Virus record (IMG/VR): IMGVR_UViG_3300015194_000002
Span: 1-50,573 of that record
Source of the DNA: a virus
Direction: 5' to 3' (one strand)
Length of the DNA: 50,573 nt
Positions 1 to 7,776 of the stretch are shown here, one piece after another (position 1 is the stretch's first letter; each line of letters begins with the position of its first letter). Position numbers and translations under genes: made by a program. A model generated the notes under the pieces. The model made no database searches. It was not told where the DNA came from and was given only the letters and a program-made list of their open reading frames with translations.

Positions 1-706
1 CCAGCGTCACAAGCTCTTTCAAAGCCTTTTCACGCCATTTGGTACGCACGTTCGCTGCTGGAATTTCTGTACAAACGTCAGCGAAGAGAGTCTCTGGTAT
101 TCGTTCGGGGTCACGATAAAAAATATCGCTAGCTGTGTTTGTTTTGTTAATATCGTAAATATCCGCAAAATGTGGTACTCCACCCGCCACGAGCACGATT
201 TTAACTGGAATGCAAACGCCGCTTTGTTGTGCCCGAACAACCGCCGCCGCCCTGTGAGCAATCGTAGTGCACAATCCGTATGCATCAATACTTGCCGTTG
301 GTCCAAGGCACCATCCAATGTCAACCATGATATCGGCCATTAACTTAGCTCGGGTCTCATTCATCGATCTATTTGTCGAATTCTTGCTGGAAGAATAGAA
401 TACTTGTCCAAGTTGCATGATTGGTGCAACTTGTGTTGGGTCACAAATTTGCAATCCAAGAATCTCAGTCGCTGTTTCAAGGTTTAGTTCTAAGATAACA
501 GTTTGCAGATTTCGTTCTGCAAATTCGTTGAGTTCTAACCGTTGTTCCGGTTCTAGACTCGCTTGCGAGCAAGTTTTGATACCACAAACTGAAGACTCTG
601 ACCAGTCTACCGTACCGTCTGATTTTCGAACAATGTCGATCTCAGGGGCACTAGTGGTTGAATCGATGAATGCACGTAATTCGATGGCTGTTTTGATTAG
701 TTTCAT
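1..706 (-). CDS. Unknown protein, 3' end cut by left window edge
   Basis: An open frame begins with ATG at 706 and runs without a stop to base 1, giving at least 235 residues (starts MKLIKTAIEL). The frame is easy to miss because its stop lies outside the window. The visible part is mostly helical with scattered Cys (for example SSVCGIKTCS) and a later stretch resembling a small alpha/beta domain (VCIPVKIVLVAGGVPHF). I recognise no family. Codons are more GC-rich than in most of the window, like its three downstream-edge neighbours at 827-1448. It would be the last visible gene of the leftward transcription unit. An overlapping shorter frame at 19-324 and a plus-strand frame at 417-755 are shadows of it. 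Confidence 0.75.
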   Translation of the reverse strand, partial: MKLIKTAIELRAFIDSTTSAPEIDIVRKSDGTVDWSESSVCGIKTCSQASLEPEQRLELNEFAERNLQTVILELNLETATEILGLQICDPTQVAPIMQLGQVFYSSSKNSTNRSMNETRAKLMADIMVDIGWCLGPTASIDAYGLCTTIAHRAAAVVRAQQSGVCIPVKIVLVAGGVPHFADIYDINKTNTASDIFYRDPERIPETLFADVCTEIPAANVRTKWREKALKELVTL

Positions 707-826
707 AATGAAACAATCCATTTCTGTTGACAAAGTCAACAAAGGGGGTACTTAAACGAATATGTTTAGAAGTTAAACATCATTCGAGAGAATTGACAAT
801 CCGGTAGAATTGCCAATCCTGGGGGT

Positions 827-1018
827 TTAAAGAACTAAGTCTAGTGGTTCATCGCAACAATTGCGTTCAAATTGCAATTGTTTGAATTGGGACAATTCGA
901 TTTTCAGACTTTTTATTGAATCGGTATTCTGATCCATTGTCGATTGAAGTTTATTGTTTTCACGTTGCAAGTTAAATATTTCTTTAGCCACTAAATCGGC
1001 CATTGTTACGTTTTTCAT
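827..1018 (-). CDS. Small coiled-coil protein, unknown function
   Basis: A 63-residue protein starting MKNVTMADL. Residues 15-50 form a likely coiled coil (LQRENNKLQS and following heptads) and a CC pair lies near the C-terminus. The start is supported by TAGGAACC about 8 bases upstream of the ATG, the same type of ribosome site used by the two genes to its right. A copy of the dispersed G-rich motif begins at 819, just past the stop codon. Function is unknown. Confidence 0.65.
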   Translation of the reverse strand: MKNVTMADLVAKEIFNLQRENNKLQSTMDQNTDSIKSLKIELSQFKQLQFERNCCDEPLDLVL

Positions 1019-1060
1019 CGTTTTGGTTCCTAGTGCGAGTGTGAGTGTGAGTGGGGAAAA

Positions 1061-1273
1061 TTACCAAATCAAAATATATAAACCTAAACTAGTATCTAAG
1101 TCGGGGGTGATGATTTTTGGGGTACATACACTCCGGTTATTCGTTTCAAAATATTTCTTAACTTCCTCGATAACTATAGAATCGGAAGTACCTTCGACAA
1201 AATCGATTGAAGCGTATTCAATGTATTCGATTCCTCGCCATTGGATTTTGCAATCAAGATAGAATCGTTTCAT
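1061..1273 (-). CDS. Small unknown protein
   Basis: Seventy residues starting MKRFYLDCKI. I chose this start over one 14 codons upstream because AAGGAACC sits 7-8 bases before it. The protein is a compact alpha/beta sequence with a Ile/Tyr-rich middle (WRGIEYIEYASI) and an acidic helix. No family is recognised. It belongs to the same small-gene run as the genes at 827 and 1302, all with AAGGA-type ribosome sites. Confidence 0.6.
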   Translation of the reverse strand: MKRFYLDCKIQWRGIEYIEYASIDFVEGTSDSIVIEEVKKYFETNNRSVCTPKIITPDLDTSLGLYILIW

Positions 1274-1301
1274 TGTCTTGGTTCCTTGTGAGGGTGAGGG
1301 A

Positions 1302-1448
1302 TTATCTTGGATCATGGCCTAGAACCGCAATGGCAAGTTTACTTTTCTTGCTCTTGTCATTTTCTAGACTGAGTAGTGCAGCGACAATTGTTGTCATTGC
1401 GTCAATTCGCGTTTCTTGATCGTAGTCGCTTGTAGCCTTCATTTTCAT
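1302..1448 (-). CDS. Small helical unknown protein
   Basis: About 48 residues starting MKMKATSDYD. A second ATG two codons later (1442) is better spaced from the AAAGG ribosome site, so either may be used. The sequence is a single amphipathic helix region (DAMTTIVAALLSLEN) followed by a basic stretch. The function is unknown. Confidence 0.5.
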   Translation of the reverse strand: MKMKATSDYDQETRIDAMTTIVAALLSLENDKSKKSKLAIAVLGHDPR

Positions 1449-1476
1449 TACCTTTGTTCGCGTGTTTCGTTTTGGT

Positions 1477-1665
1477 CTACCATACAACCTGTAATACTAT
1501 CGTCGAAGTTAACAGCTTGCAAGAACAATTCTCAGAATTCTTTTTTGTGTGGCGAAAGTAGTCCAATTCTATAAGGAAGGTAGCGGTAATCCTATTTACC
1601 GCGTGAAAGCAATCGGCATACCGATGCCAACAATTATTAGAATCTAATTGCGTACCAAATGACAC
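1477..1665 (-). CDS. Doubtful small frame
   Basis: A 62-codon open frame with only a GTG start, no clear ribosome site and a composition unlike its neighbours (several Cys, His and Trp). It overlaps the region just upstream of the 1302 gene. It may be non-coding leader DNA. Listed only because otherwise about 480 bases would be gene-free. Confidence 0.25.
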   Translation of the reverse strand: MSFGTQLDSNNCWHRYADCFHAVNRITATFLIELDYFRHTKKNSENCSCKLLTSTIVLQVVW

Positions 1666-1690
1666 AATTCCAATCGGGTGTCCTCAAATC

Positions 1691-1775
1691 GATTTGACTA
1701 CGTAGTCAAATCAATCTGACTACGTCGTCAAAAAGATGCACCCCCTCCCTTTTAGGTGGAGTCAAAAAGATGCAC
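1691..1775. promoter_or_regulatory. Palindrome plus direct repeats in gene-free region
   Basis: Bases 1691-1712 form a perfect 22-bp palindrome centred on TTGACTACGTAGTCAA. A diverged second copy (CTGACTACGTCGTCA) follows at about 1716-1730. The 15-mer GTCAAAAAGATGCAC is repeated exactly at 1727-1741 and 1761-1775. This arrangement suggests operator sites for a dimeric DNA-binding protein upstream of the left-end genes. No regulator is identified. Confidence 0.55.
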
Positions 1776-1856
1776 TACCTTTGGATTTACTTACAAAACG
1801 TGTGTAATTACAATTGAATTGTAAAACAACAACTACTATCTCCCTACTAGACTCAC

Positions 1857-1930
1857 ACGTAAGACCCCTATTTTTTAATTTTTGGGTAATCGTACACGTA
1901 TACGTGAGACCCTATATTTTAATTTTTGGT
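1857..1930. repeat. Imperfect ~29-bp tandem direct repeat
   Basis: Two copies (1857-1886 and 1902-1930) of a sequence beginning ACGTRAGACCC and ending TTAATTTTTGG, separated by about 15 bp containing ACACGTATACGTG, itself a palindrome. The repeats lie directly downstream of the HNH gene and upstream of the left-end small genes. They could hold promoters or binding sites. Confidence 0.5.
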
Positions 1931-1934
1931 GTTT

Positions 1935-2519
1935 TTACGGATTTATTTGTGTAGAGGGAGTAATATATTTTTCTAATATAAATTCATAAGTTGGACACAT
2001 ACATAGATGTTTACCTTTAAAACTTAATGCCCAATTACCACGAGTTGTACGTCTACAACTATATTCATTATTTAATATAATTGGATTAGAATCTATACTT
2101 AAAGTTTTATCTTTTTTCTGGGGAGGGTTTGTGAATGATGTTTGTTTTATTATTGGTTCTGATTCGTATTCTTGATGTAAACATGTTTTAGATATTTTAT
2201 TCTCTATTTGTTTTTGTGTTAATATCTCAGGATTAATAAAAACAGGTTTAAGATTTGAAAGACGGTTGTTTGCTTTATTTAGGTCGATATGAATTACTTG
2301 TTGGGGAATTTCACCTGTTGCCCAAAAATAGATTATACGATGTAACAAGTATTGTCTACTTGATATGATTTCATAGTAATAACCATTAGAATTTATTTGA
2401 TTGAATTTTTGGTGTTTGGTGACTTTATCTAAGATAATACCTTTTATGATATCGATTTCATAGTTATTCTCTAATCGATATGGTGGAGGTACTGGACGTA
2501 TAGAATGGTTGAATGGCAT
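1935..2519 (-). CDS. HNH endonuclease-like protein (HNH_3 type), possibly degenerate
   Basis: 194 residues. Residues 40-100 match the HNH_3 homing-endonuclease pattern (LLHRIIYFWATGEIP, then HIDLNKANNRLSNLK). Intact members of this class read DHxDxxxxNNxxxNL, as in the genes at 32761 and 35678. Here the residue before the His is Ile rather than Asp, so activity is uncertain. The C-terminal 35 residues (RGNWALSFKGKHL) look like a worn AP2-type DNA-binding domain. Such genes are usually mobile, self-homing elements and it stands alone between two gene-free regions. One G-rich motif copy lies at 2118. Confidence 0.7.
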   Translation of the reverse strand: MPFNHSIRPVPPPYRLENNYEIDIIKGIILDKVTKHQKFNQINSNGYYYEIISSRQYLLHRIIYFWATGEIPQQVIHIDLNKANNRLSNLKPVFINPEILTQKQIENKISKTCLHQEYESEPIIKQTSFTNPPQKKDKTLSIDSNPIILNNEYSCRRTTRGNWALSFKGKHLCMCPTYEFILEKYITPSTQINP

Positions 2520-2551
2520 AAGATTCTATAGATAGATAGAAATTAAAGAAA

Positions 2552-2592
2552 TAAACTATTGTAGGAATGCGGGTACAATCTACAATAGTTTA
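2552..2592. terminator. 13-bp perfect hairpin
   Basis: TAAACTATTGTAG (2552-2564) pairs perfectly with CTACAATAGTTTA (2580-2592) around a 15-base loop. It lies between the genes at 2671 and 1935. On the minus strand it is followed by TTTCTTTAATTTC, a pyrimidine-rich but imperfect T tract, so it may be a terminator or a processed RNA structure. Confidence 0.45.
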
Positions 2593-2670
2593 AAGAATAG
2601 AAGTTTGTTTAAGTTGTGTGTTCAAAAAGAAACAAAACAGTTTTTGTAGTGAAAGGGAACAAACAAAAGG

Positions 2671-2826
2671 TTATTCATAAGTTATATTTTGAGGATCGAT
2701 TGGAAGTTTGGATAGAACTTCGAAAAGATCGTTGTCAGAATCAAAATACATAAATTTGAATGAACCATTGGAATTTGTGATTGCAAGTTCCGAAACATCA
2801 TTATATTGAGTAATGCAGGCTGACAT
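2671..2826 (-). CDS. Small unknown protein
   Basis: Fifty-one residues starting MSACITQYND. I chose this start because AAAAGGAAACC precedes it at normal spacing; an in-frame ATG at 2919 would add a 31-residue extension of low-complexity character. The short acidic protein (FMYFDSDNDLFEVL) has no recognised family. It is the first gene to the left of regulatory region 1 and may be driven from it. Confidence 0.55.
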   Translation of the reverse strand: MSACITQYNDVSELAITNSNGSFKFMYFDSDNDLFEVLSKLPIDPQNITYE

Positions 2827-3006
2827 AGTATTGGTTTCCTTTTCTAGTGTAGTCAATTTGAATACACGTTTGGTTATTTGGGGGTTGTTCGTTTCCATGT
2901 AGTGATTATTGCAATTCACGCCATAAAGACAATCGGTAAAATGGGTTTATTTGGGGAATATTATTGTAGGGGAATTGGGAAGAGAATAGAAAATGAAATT
3001 GATTAG

Positions 3007-3308
3007 TATCATGGAATAGGAATTATCGGGCGAAAAGGTATCAAATAAAAAGAATTTATGGGCACCTACTGTGTGTATATCGTGATACCCCGTTAACTTA
3101 CTCATATTCTAGGAATATGTGGAACGAAGTCAATGGGCGAGAATCGGGATTAATCGGATAATATCGATTTTAAGGTATTTGGCATGGCGTTAGAAGCGAC
3201 TTGATGGGCGATATGATATAGAATTCATTGAAGATTGTAGGTGCCTCTATCGCACAAAAAAAGATTCTAGAATCTGAATTCTCGCCAATAAATTCCTATT
3301 CTATGATA
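3007..3308. promoter_or_regulatory. Regulatory region 1: three copies of the 26-bp TATCA-N7-RGAATT element
   Basis: The gene-free stretch 2827-3319 holds two plus-oriented copies, 3007-3032 and 3039-3064, set 32 bp apart (about three helical turns), and one minus-oriented copy at 3283-3308. Each begins TATCA, has seven variable bases, then GGAATT or AGAATT, and ends in or near GGCG/GGGC. The middle holds further AT-rich stretches with GGGCGA words. The same element occurs only at 27626-27720 and 47944-48165. It could be a promoter, operator, partition site or origin repeat. Confidence 0.6.
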
Positions 3309-3319
3309 TCGATTAGTAT

Positions 3320-3775
3320 TTATTTAGATATTGGAAGTAATTTACAAGATAGAAATAATAAATTGAGGGATTTAGAAATAACATATTCACTATATGGAAT
3401 GTTATTGTTTAAGGCCGATTCTCTTAACCAACCAAGAATAATAGTTTTATTTTCAATACATCTGTCAATACCCCATAAATCCATTGTCTCTGCTCTATTA
3501 CTACAGTTACAATTTGGGGGAGTTATTTGAAACCAAGAAATAGCATAAGCTAATCTAGTTCCTGTTCCTTTACGTGGATTTAAAGATTCATAACCATTTC
3601 GTATTAAAATTACATCTGCATTTGCTTTTGTAATTTCATTAATTTGTTGTGGTTCTTTACATCTTTTACAAGCCTTACAATCATTTTCCTGGGGGTGGAA
3701 TACGAATGGGTATGCTAGTGTAGAAGTTATTTCACATATATTATCGATTGTTAAATGTTGGCATTCAATCGTCAT
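3320..3775 (-). CDS. Cys-rich phage protein of unknown function
   Basis: 151 residues. An N-terminal part has a CxxCxxC-like cluster (CKACKRCKEP, about 33-42) and a central core reads GTGTRLAYAI, CNCSNRAETM, then IILGWLRESA. I recall this pattern (GPGTxL...CxCxxRAxxMxxWGxxxC...IVxWLREEA) from small proteins of environmental phages, but know no function. The Cys arrangement suggests metal binding. It overlaps the DUF6527-like gene by about 10 bases and ends 12 bases from a regulatory element. Confidence 0.7.
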   Translation of the reverse strand: MTIECQHLTIDNICEITSTLAYPFVFHPQENDCKACKRCKEPQQINEITKANADVILIRNGYESLNPRKGTGTRLAYAISWFQITPPNCNCSNRAETMDLWGIDRCIENKTIILGWLRESALNNNIPYSEYVISKSLNLLFLSCKLLPISK

Positions 3776-4043
3776 AATTTGGTAGTTCTATTGTTTGACC
3801 TACTAATTCATGTTTACAGTCTGATAAAAATTGTATTTTTCCTTCTGTTACATAGGAATGACAAACAGGTTCTATTACTCCTTTTATAGTTTTATCCCAA
3901 GAAACTAATAAAGAAGGAGAAAATGTTGGGGAATCTAAAGAACCATTCCAGGTCCATCTATTTAAGTCAAATGAGTGTAAATGTCCACAACCTGGACAAT
4001 GAATAAGTATAGTATTATTTTCTGTCTTATATGCTTTAGACAT
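3765..4043 (-). CDS. DUF6527-like protein
   Basis: 92 residues with the features I associate with DUF6527: CPGCGHLHSF near residue 16, WTWNGSLDSPTFSPSLL in the middle, then CHSYVTEGKIQFLSDCKHEL and a closing LP. The CxxC and later CH/CxH pairs suggest a small zinc-binding fold. These proteins are common in phages near tail and lysis genes; their role is unknown. It overlaps both neighbours slightly, so it is likely co-translated. Confidence 0.75.
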   Translation of the reverse strand: MSKAYKTENNTILIHCPGCGHLHSFDLNRWTWNGSLDSPTFSPSLLVSWDKTIKGVIEPVCHSYVTEGKIQFLSDCKHELVGQTIELPNYDD

Positions 4044-4221
4044 TTATAGGTGCTCCATATGTTAAGAACTTTATTGCAAAGATTATTACTATTGCAACTA
4101 TTATAACCCAAAATACTTGTACTACCCAAGGAGGAATAGTTAAATTGAATTGTCTTAGAGCAATAAATACTAATGCTATTACTGCTGCTACAATTATTAC
4201 ATTAATTGCTAAAGATACCAT
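4036..4221 (-). CDS. Two-helix membrane protein, holin candidate
   Basis: 61 residues, almost all hydrophobic, with two transmembrane helices (about 3-24 and 32-53) separated by a short NLTIPPWVVQ turn. Size, topology and position after the tail genes fit a small class II-type holin. It overlaps the downstream DUF6527 gene and the upstream HNH gene. No classical endolysin lies next to it, so the lysis role is inferred. Confidence 0.6.
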   Translation of the reverse strand: MVSLAINVIIVAAVIALVFIALRQFNLTIPPWVVQVFWVIIVAIVIIFAIKFLTYGAPINV

Positions 4222-4528
4222 GTTTAATTAACATTTCTTTTGCTTGAGCTATGACGTTGGGATTAAATGTAAGCCAATTACTAAAATGACCTACCTTAAA
4301 ATGATGATTTCTACATAAGGAAATAAAATTAGTTGTATCTAATTCTAATTCTGGGTAGAGATGAAAAGGTTTTATATGGTGGACTTCTATATTGAATATT
4401 GTATTGCAAGCTTTGCAAGTAGGATTTCTCATAACATATTGGTTTCTTATGTATTCCCATTTAGGGTTTCTAGGTACACCATAATCTGGTGGATTATTAA
4501 AAAACCAATTTACAATTCTATCCAACAT
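4202..4528 (-). CDS. HNH endonuclease
   Basis: About 108 residues from MLDRIVNW. This ATG is preceded by AGAGG at good spacing, so I prefer it to one eight codons upstream. A classical HNH domain is visible: CKACN (about 38-42), VHHIKPF, then FISLCRNHHFK, giving two Cys pairs and the His-Asn-His core. It may be a packaging-associated nuclease or a stand-alone homing enzyme. In many phages HNH nucleases sit by the terminase, but here it is 24 kb away, next to the holin candidate. Confidence 0.75.
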   Translation of the reverse strand: MLDRIVNWFFNNPPDYGVPRNPKWEYIRNQYVMRNPTCKACNTIFNIEVHHIKPFHLYPELELDTTNFISLCRNHHFKVGHFSNWLTFNPNVIAQAKEMLIKHGIFSN

Positions 4529-4893
4529 GTTATTGCCTCTTCTAAAGTCCATTGTTTTCTAGTAAGTTTGGTATTGACTGCATTGTGAAACTTAACAGAC
4601 CAAGGAAACCAGTTTTCATAATCTGGTTCATTACCTAGAATATCTATCCAGTTAATAGACCATGTTTGACAACTACCACAAGATGAAGTATTAGGTACTT
4701 TTGATAACCAATCTAAAAACCATTTCTGGGTGGGGTTCTTTTTAGTATGTAGTTCTTTCCACAATGATCGTCCTAATACTTCATGTCGTTCTTGCTGCGT
4801 AGGGAAGGATTCGATTGATAGCGATTGTGTAAAGTATATTAGTTTTTTTTGCTCACTACATAAAGATTCTGGATTTGGACAGTAAATTATCAT
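4510..4893 (-). CDS. Erv1/Alr-like thiol oxidase candidate
   Basis: 127 residues from MIIYCPNPES; the ATG overlaps the TGA of the upstream gene. A CxxC (SCGSCQTW, about 79-82) is followed by FPWSVKFHNAVNTKL and a helical tail. The CxxC plus W...HNxVN arrangement matches my memory of Erv1/Alr FAD-dependent sulfhydryl oxidases (WxxHNxVN). Flanking genes upstream encode virion proteins with many cysteines, so a role in disulfide formation is attractive. FAD binding cannot be shown from sequence reading. The protein could also be a structural relative lacking activity. One G-rich motif copy at 4726. Confidence 0.55.
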   Translation of the reverse strand: MIIYCPNPESLCSEQKKLIYFTQSLSIESFPTQQERHEVLGRSLWKELHTKKNPTQKWFLDWLSKVPNTSSCGSCQTWSINWIDILGNEPDYENWFPWSVKFHNAVNTKLTRKQWTLEEAITCWIEL

Positions 4894-5237
4894 AATGCAT
4901 ATACTGCCCAACCTGTGCTTGCTTCATAAACTAAGCTTGCACCAGCTACAAGGGTTGCTTTGATGATTGGTAGAGTTGCTGAACGTCGAATTGTAATGAT
5001 TCGACTAACCGTATCTCGATTGTAAACAGACAAGCCACTAATTCGTTTTTGAGTTGAAGCAACACCACTTACCATTGCAACGGTTGTAACTCCAGTGCAA
5101 GCTCCTGTTTCACTTGAAGCTTGGACAAATACAGAACCTTGAGCAGCTACTAAACCTACTTGCCAAGCTGGTTCAGTTGTTGTTGCTGTTGCATCAGTTA
5201 GTATTTCGAGTGTTTCACCATTTTCAATTATTATCAT
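4890..5237 (-). CDS. Small virion or tail-tip protein
   Basis: 115 residues, Ala/Thr/Val-rich and probably all beta. It contains the phrase VYNRDTVSRIITIRR...KATLVAGASLVYE, a beta-sandwich pattern I associate with small phage structural proteins ("VxNxDxxxHTVTxR"). It overlaps the neighbours at both ends by four bases (ATGA), placing it in the tail operon after the large Cys-rich protein. Confidence 0.6.
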   Translation of the reverse strand: MIIIENGETLEILTDATATTTEPAWQVGLVAAQGSVFVQASSETGACTGVTTVAMVSGVASTQKRISGLSVYNRDTVSRIITIRRSATLPIIKATLVAGASLVYEASTGWAVYAL

Positions 5238-6694
5238 GTCATGTCTCCTAAGAAGTTAGTTGATTCCATTCCAAAGTTTTTCATAAATGGTGATGGGTTT
5301 ATTGTTATTGTTCCACCTAGATACGTTAAACAGATTTCTTGTTGCATGTATCCAGAACAAGTAACTGAACGTGATATGCTTATCGTACGTGTATATGTTT
5401 GTAAAGCAACCGGACCAGCTAAAGTAGTAGCTACTACAAGATTTACATCAGCACCACCTGGCCCTTGTGTACCTGTAGGACATTGTGGGCAATTTGATGT
5501 AGGCATACAAAGTAAAGAAGCACCTGTTTTATAAGATGGGGCACCACATATCCATGTAGACTGTTCAATTGTGTTCCAAGTGTAAGTTTTGTCACATTGT
5601 GCTATATCAGTCCAAGTATGTCCTAATACCGGTGGACTTCCCCAATACTGTGAGTATGGTCGATCAACAGCGGTTTCAGTTTTACACTCTAAATTTGAAG
5701 TATCCGGTGGGACTTCTCCAGCAGATACCTGAGTTGATTGACTATCATTTGACCATAAATATGTGTTGTGTTGTCCACAAGTTTTTATAGTATCTGTTTT
5801 TGTTCCAACTGTTCCTGCTGTTGTTGCATCACAGAATCCTGCACTTGGTGTGCTTGTTCCCGTTAGACCAGAATTGAAACATATTGGAGTAGTAACACAA
5901 GTTGCACAAGCTGATCTATCTAGAGTACATAAAGTTAAAATGTCTCCAGTTGCAAATGTGTAGTTAGTATTACTTGTAGGTAAAGCATCTAGTAACTTTT
6001 GACGACAGGTCTCAAAATCTATTGCAATACCTGACAAACCATCCCATTCAGCAGGATCGTAGGTAGGTGAACCTGTTGAGGTATTTGCGGTAATATTCCA
6101 GCATAGTGGATCTGAATTAGTGTATGAATAATCTACAGTTATTTGTTCATAACTACGGTAAGCATAGTGGCCACGATAGAGTTTTTTGAAAGTTAAAATA
6201 AACTTTTCTACTGGGGGGTTTGCACCACAAGTATACATTACTTTTTGTAGTGTGATACAAATACGGTAAGGTTGAGTTGCAACTACGAATTGCTGACCAC
6301 CACGTTGGCGGATTGTTTTCGTTAGAGTGTTTAGGGAAACAGGATCACTGCAACAACCTGTATAGGCCGGTTCGTTTGGCCAAAGAACATAATCACCATC
6401 ACCAGGGACTCCTGAATGAGGATAAGGATTAAGCGACCAAAATGCTTGAATTTTTTGACCGCACGTATATGGGTAATAATATCTTTCTGCAACACAAGTA
6501 TCTGTTTTGTCGTAGGTCATAGTAGCACCTACATTATTTTTTTGTAGTGCTTGTTCAGTGTCATAGTCGAAGCAAATGATTGCACAACAAGTGGCAGGTA
6601 CGAAAGTCCAACTACTAACAGCCGTCATACCAGCAATTGTAATCGTTGGCATTCGATCAGCTGTTAGCGGGCAACAGCAAGGCATTCCGGTCAT
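5234..6694 (-). CDS. Large Cys-rich virion/tail protein
   Basis: About 486 residues from MTGMPCCCPL; the ATG overlaps the TGA of the upstream gene, so I reject an earlier ATG at 6736. I count about 28 cysteines spread over the whole length, including CCC, CC, CATC and CPQC groups, in a beta-rich Thr/Ser/Tyr-rich background. There is no signal peptide or transmembrane segment. It lies in the tail-tip part of the late operon, so I infer a surface-exposed tail or fibre protein stabilised by disulfides or metals. A thiol-oxidase candidate is encoded two genes downstream. G-rich motif copy at 6211. Confidence 0.65.
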   Translation of the reverse strand: MTGMPCCCPLTADRMPTITIAGMTAVSSWTFVPATCCAIICFDYDTEQALQKNNVGATMTYDKTDTCVAERYYYPYTCGQKIQAFWSLNPYPHSGVPGDGDYVLWPNEPAYTGCCSDPVSLNTLTKTIRQRGGQQFVVATQPYRICITLQKVMYTCGANPPVEKFILTFKKLYRGHYAYRSYEQITVDYSYTNSDPLCWNITANTSTGSPTYDPAEWDGLSGIAIDFETCRQKLLDALPTSNTNYTFATGDILTLCTLDRSACATCVTTPICFNSGLTGTSTPSAGFCDATTAGTVGTKTDTIKTCGQHNTYLWSNDSQSTQVSAGEVPPDTSNLECKTETAVDRPYSQYWGSPPVLGHTWTDIAQCDKTYTWNTIEQSTWICGAPSYKTGASLLCMPTSNCPQCPTGTQGPGGADVNLVVATTLAGPVALQTYTRTISISRSVTCSGYMQQEICLTYLGGTITINPSPFMKNFGMESTNFLGDMT

Positions 6695-7776
6695 GGGCAA
6701 GCTCCTGCGGTCCAAGTACCACCTAAAGATGTACAATCGGCATTAGTTGTTTGTCCTGTCAAAGGAGAGCCTGGAGAGCCATAAACACAACAACCAAACG
6801 TAGGCGGTGATACAGTTGCTTGAGCACATTTGGCATTTATAATGAAATGTCTACCATCACAAGATCTAATACCTATTCCTTCTTGACCATATGTTATTTG
6901 ATCTTGAAAGATTCCTTTAAGGTCTTCTACAACGCCATATTGTACTGAACCACCTGTAGCTAAGGTAAATACAGCAAATGCTTTTGTACCTACCCAGTTG
7001 GAAAGCATTACAAAAGTTTCAAATTTTTCAGAACAAGGAATTATAGGTTCTACATCTATTACAAAATGTCTGCCATAGAAAGATGCAGATACAACTTTTC
7101 CAGATGCTACTACTTCAGGATATCGATTAATTACTTCTATAGTTTTACCAGTAGCAATTAACTGAGTACCTGTAGAATTCCAGTCATATACATTTATTGT
7201 TCCAGATGTAGGAGAAGCTAATGAACCTGCTCCTATACTTCCTGTAGTTACACCTATTATCGTTCCTGGGGGGGAGTTACCAAGTAATACTAGTGCATGT
7301 GGTTTTCGATAAGATAAGATACGACAGTTACCACTATTTTGTAATATTAGTTGTCCATCTCGTATATCAATATGAGTATGTTCGGTTGTATTTTCTGTGA
7401 GTGTACTTATATCTAACCAACTTTTACCTGTGAGTTGTATAATACCTGCTTGATATTGAGTAATTTGTTGTTGAGCTATACCCCAAGGACGATAAGTTGA
7501 CCAATTTGTTAATCCACGTACTTTAAAAGCATCTAAATTTAAATGAGAATTTGCAGGATTTTGTATATGAAATACATCATCTAACAATGCTGGTTTAAAT
7601 TGTCCTATAAAAGTAAAGCCTGAATTAAGAGGATCTATTTGTCCTAATATTTGGCTTTGAGTTTGAGAAGATGGATTAGGTAATTGTGGTTTTGTTCCTT
7701 CTGAACGATTTAATCTATTTATAAATTCTGCTGTTATATGTTTTTTTAAAGGATCTCCTTTTTTTGCAGGAATCAT
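6691..7776 (-). CDS. Tail-region protein with C-terminal Cys module
   Basis: 361 residues. The N-terminal part is polar; residues 150-300 look beta-rich with two similar segments (GRHFVIDVEPIIPC and GRHFIINAKCAQ), hinting at an internal duplication. The last 35 residues hold a Cys module, FGCCVYGSPG...ADCTSLGGTW...ACP. I associate modules of the form CC-LPDG-C-LGG-F-C with Planctomycete surface and phage proteins. It overlaps its neighbours by four bases each. G-rich motif copy at 7266. Confidence 0.65.
   Translation of the reverse strand: MIPAKKGDPLKKHITAEFINRLNRSEGTKPQLPNPSSQTQSQILGQIDPLNSGFTFIGQFKPALLDDVFHIQNPANSHLNLDAFKVRGLTNWSTYRPWGIAQQQITQYQAGIIQLTGKSWLDISTLTENTTEHTHIDIRDGQLILQNSGNCRILSYRKPHALVLLGNSPPGTIIGVTTGSIGAGSLASPTSGTINVYDWNSTGTQLIATGKTIEVINRYPEVVASGKVVSASFYGRHFVIDVEPIIPCSEKFETFVMLSNWVGTKAFAVFTLATGGSVQYGVVEDLKGIFQDQITYGQEGIGIRSCDGRHFIINAKCAQATVSPPTFGCCVYGSPGSPLTGQTTNADCTSLGGTWTAGACP

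Noticed and set aside
417-755. 112-codon plus-strand frame
   Set aside because: It is antisense to the long minus-strand frame 1-706, which has a better start and continuous protein-like sequence. All other genes are on the minus strand.
4351-4361. CTGGGTAGAG, and CTGGGTAGGG at 38043, as motif copies
   Set aside because: They have only three Gs and no second GG at the usual place (4351) or are borderline (38043); excluded from the count.
5241-5963. Plus-strand frames under the Cys-rich protein gene
   Set aside because: They are antisense shadows of the 5234-6694 gene; codon use follows the minus-strand gene.
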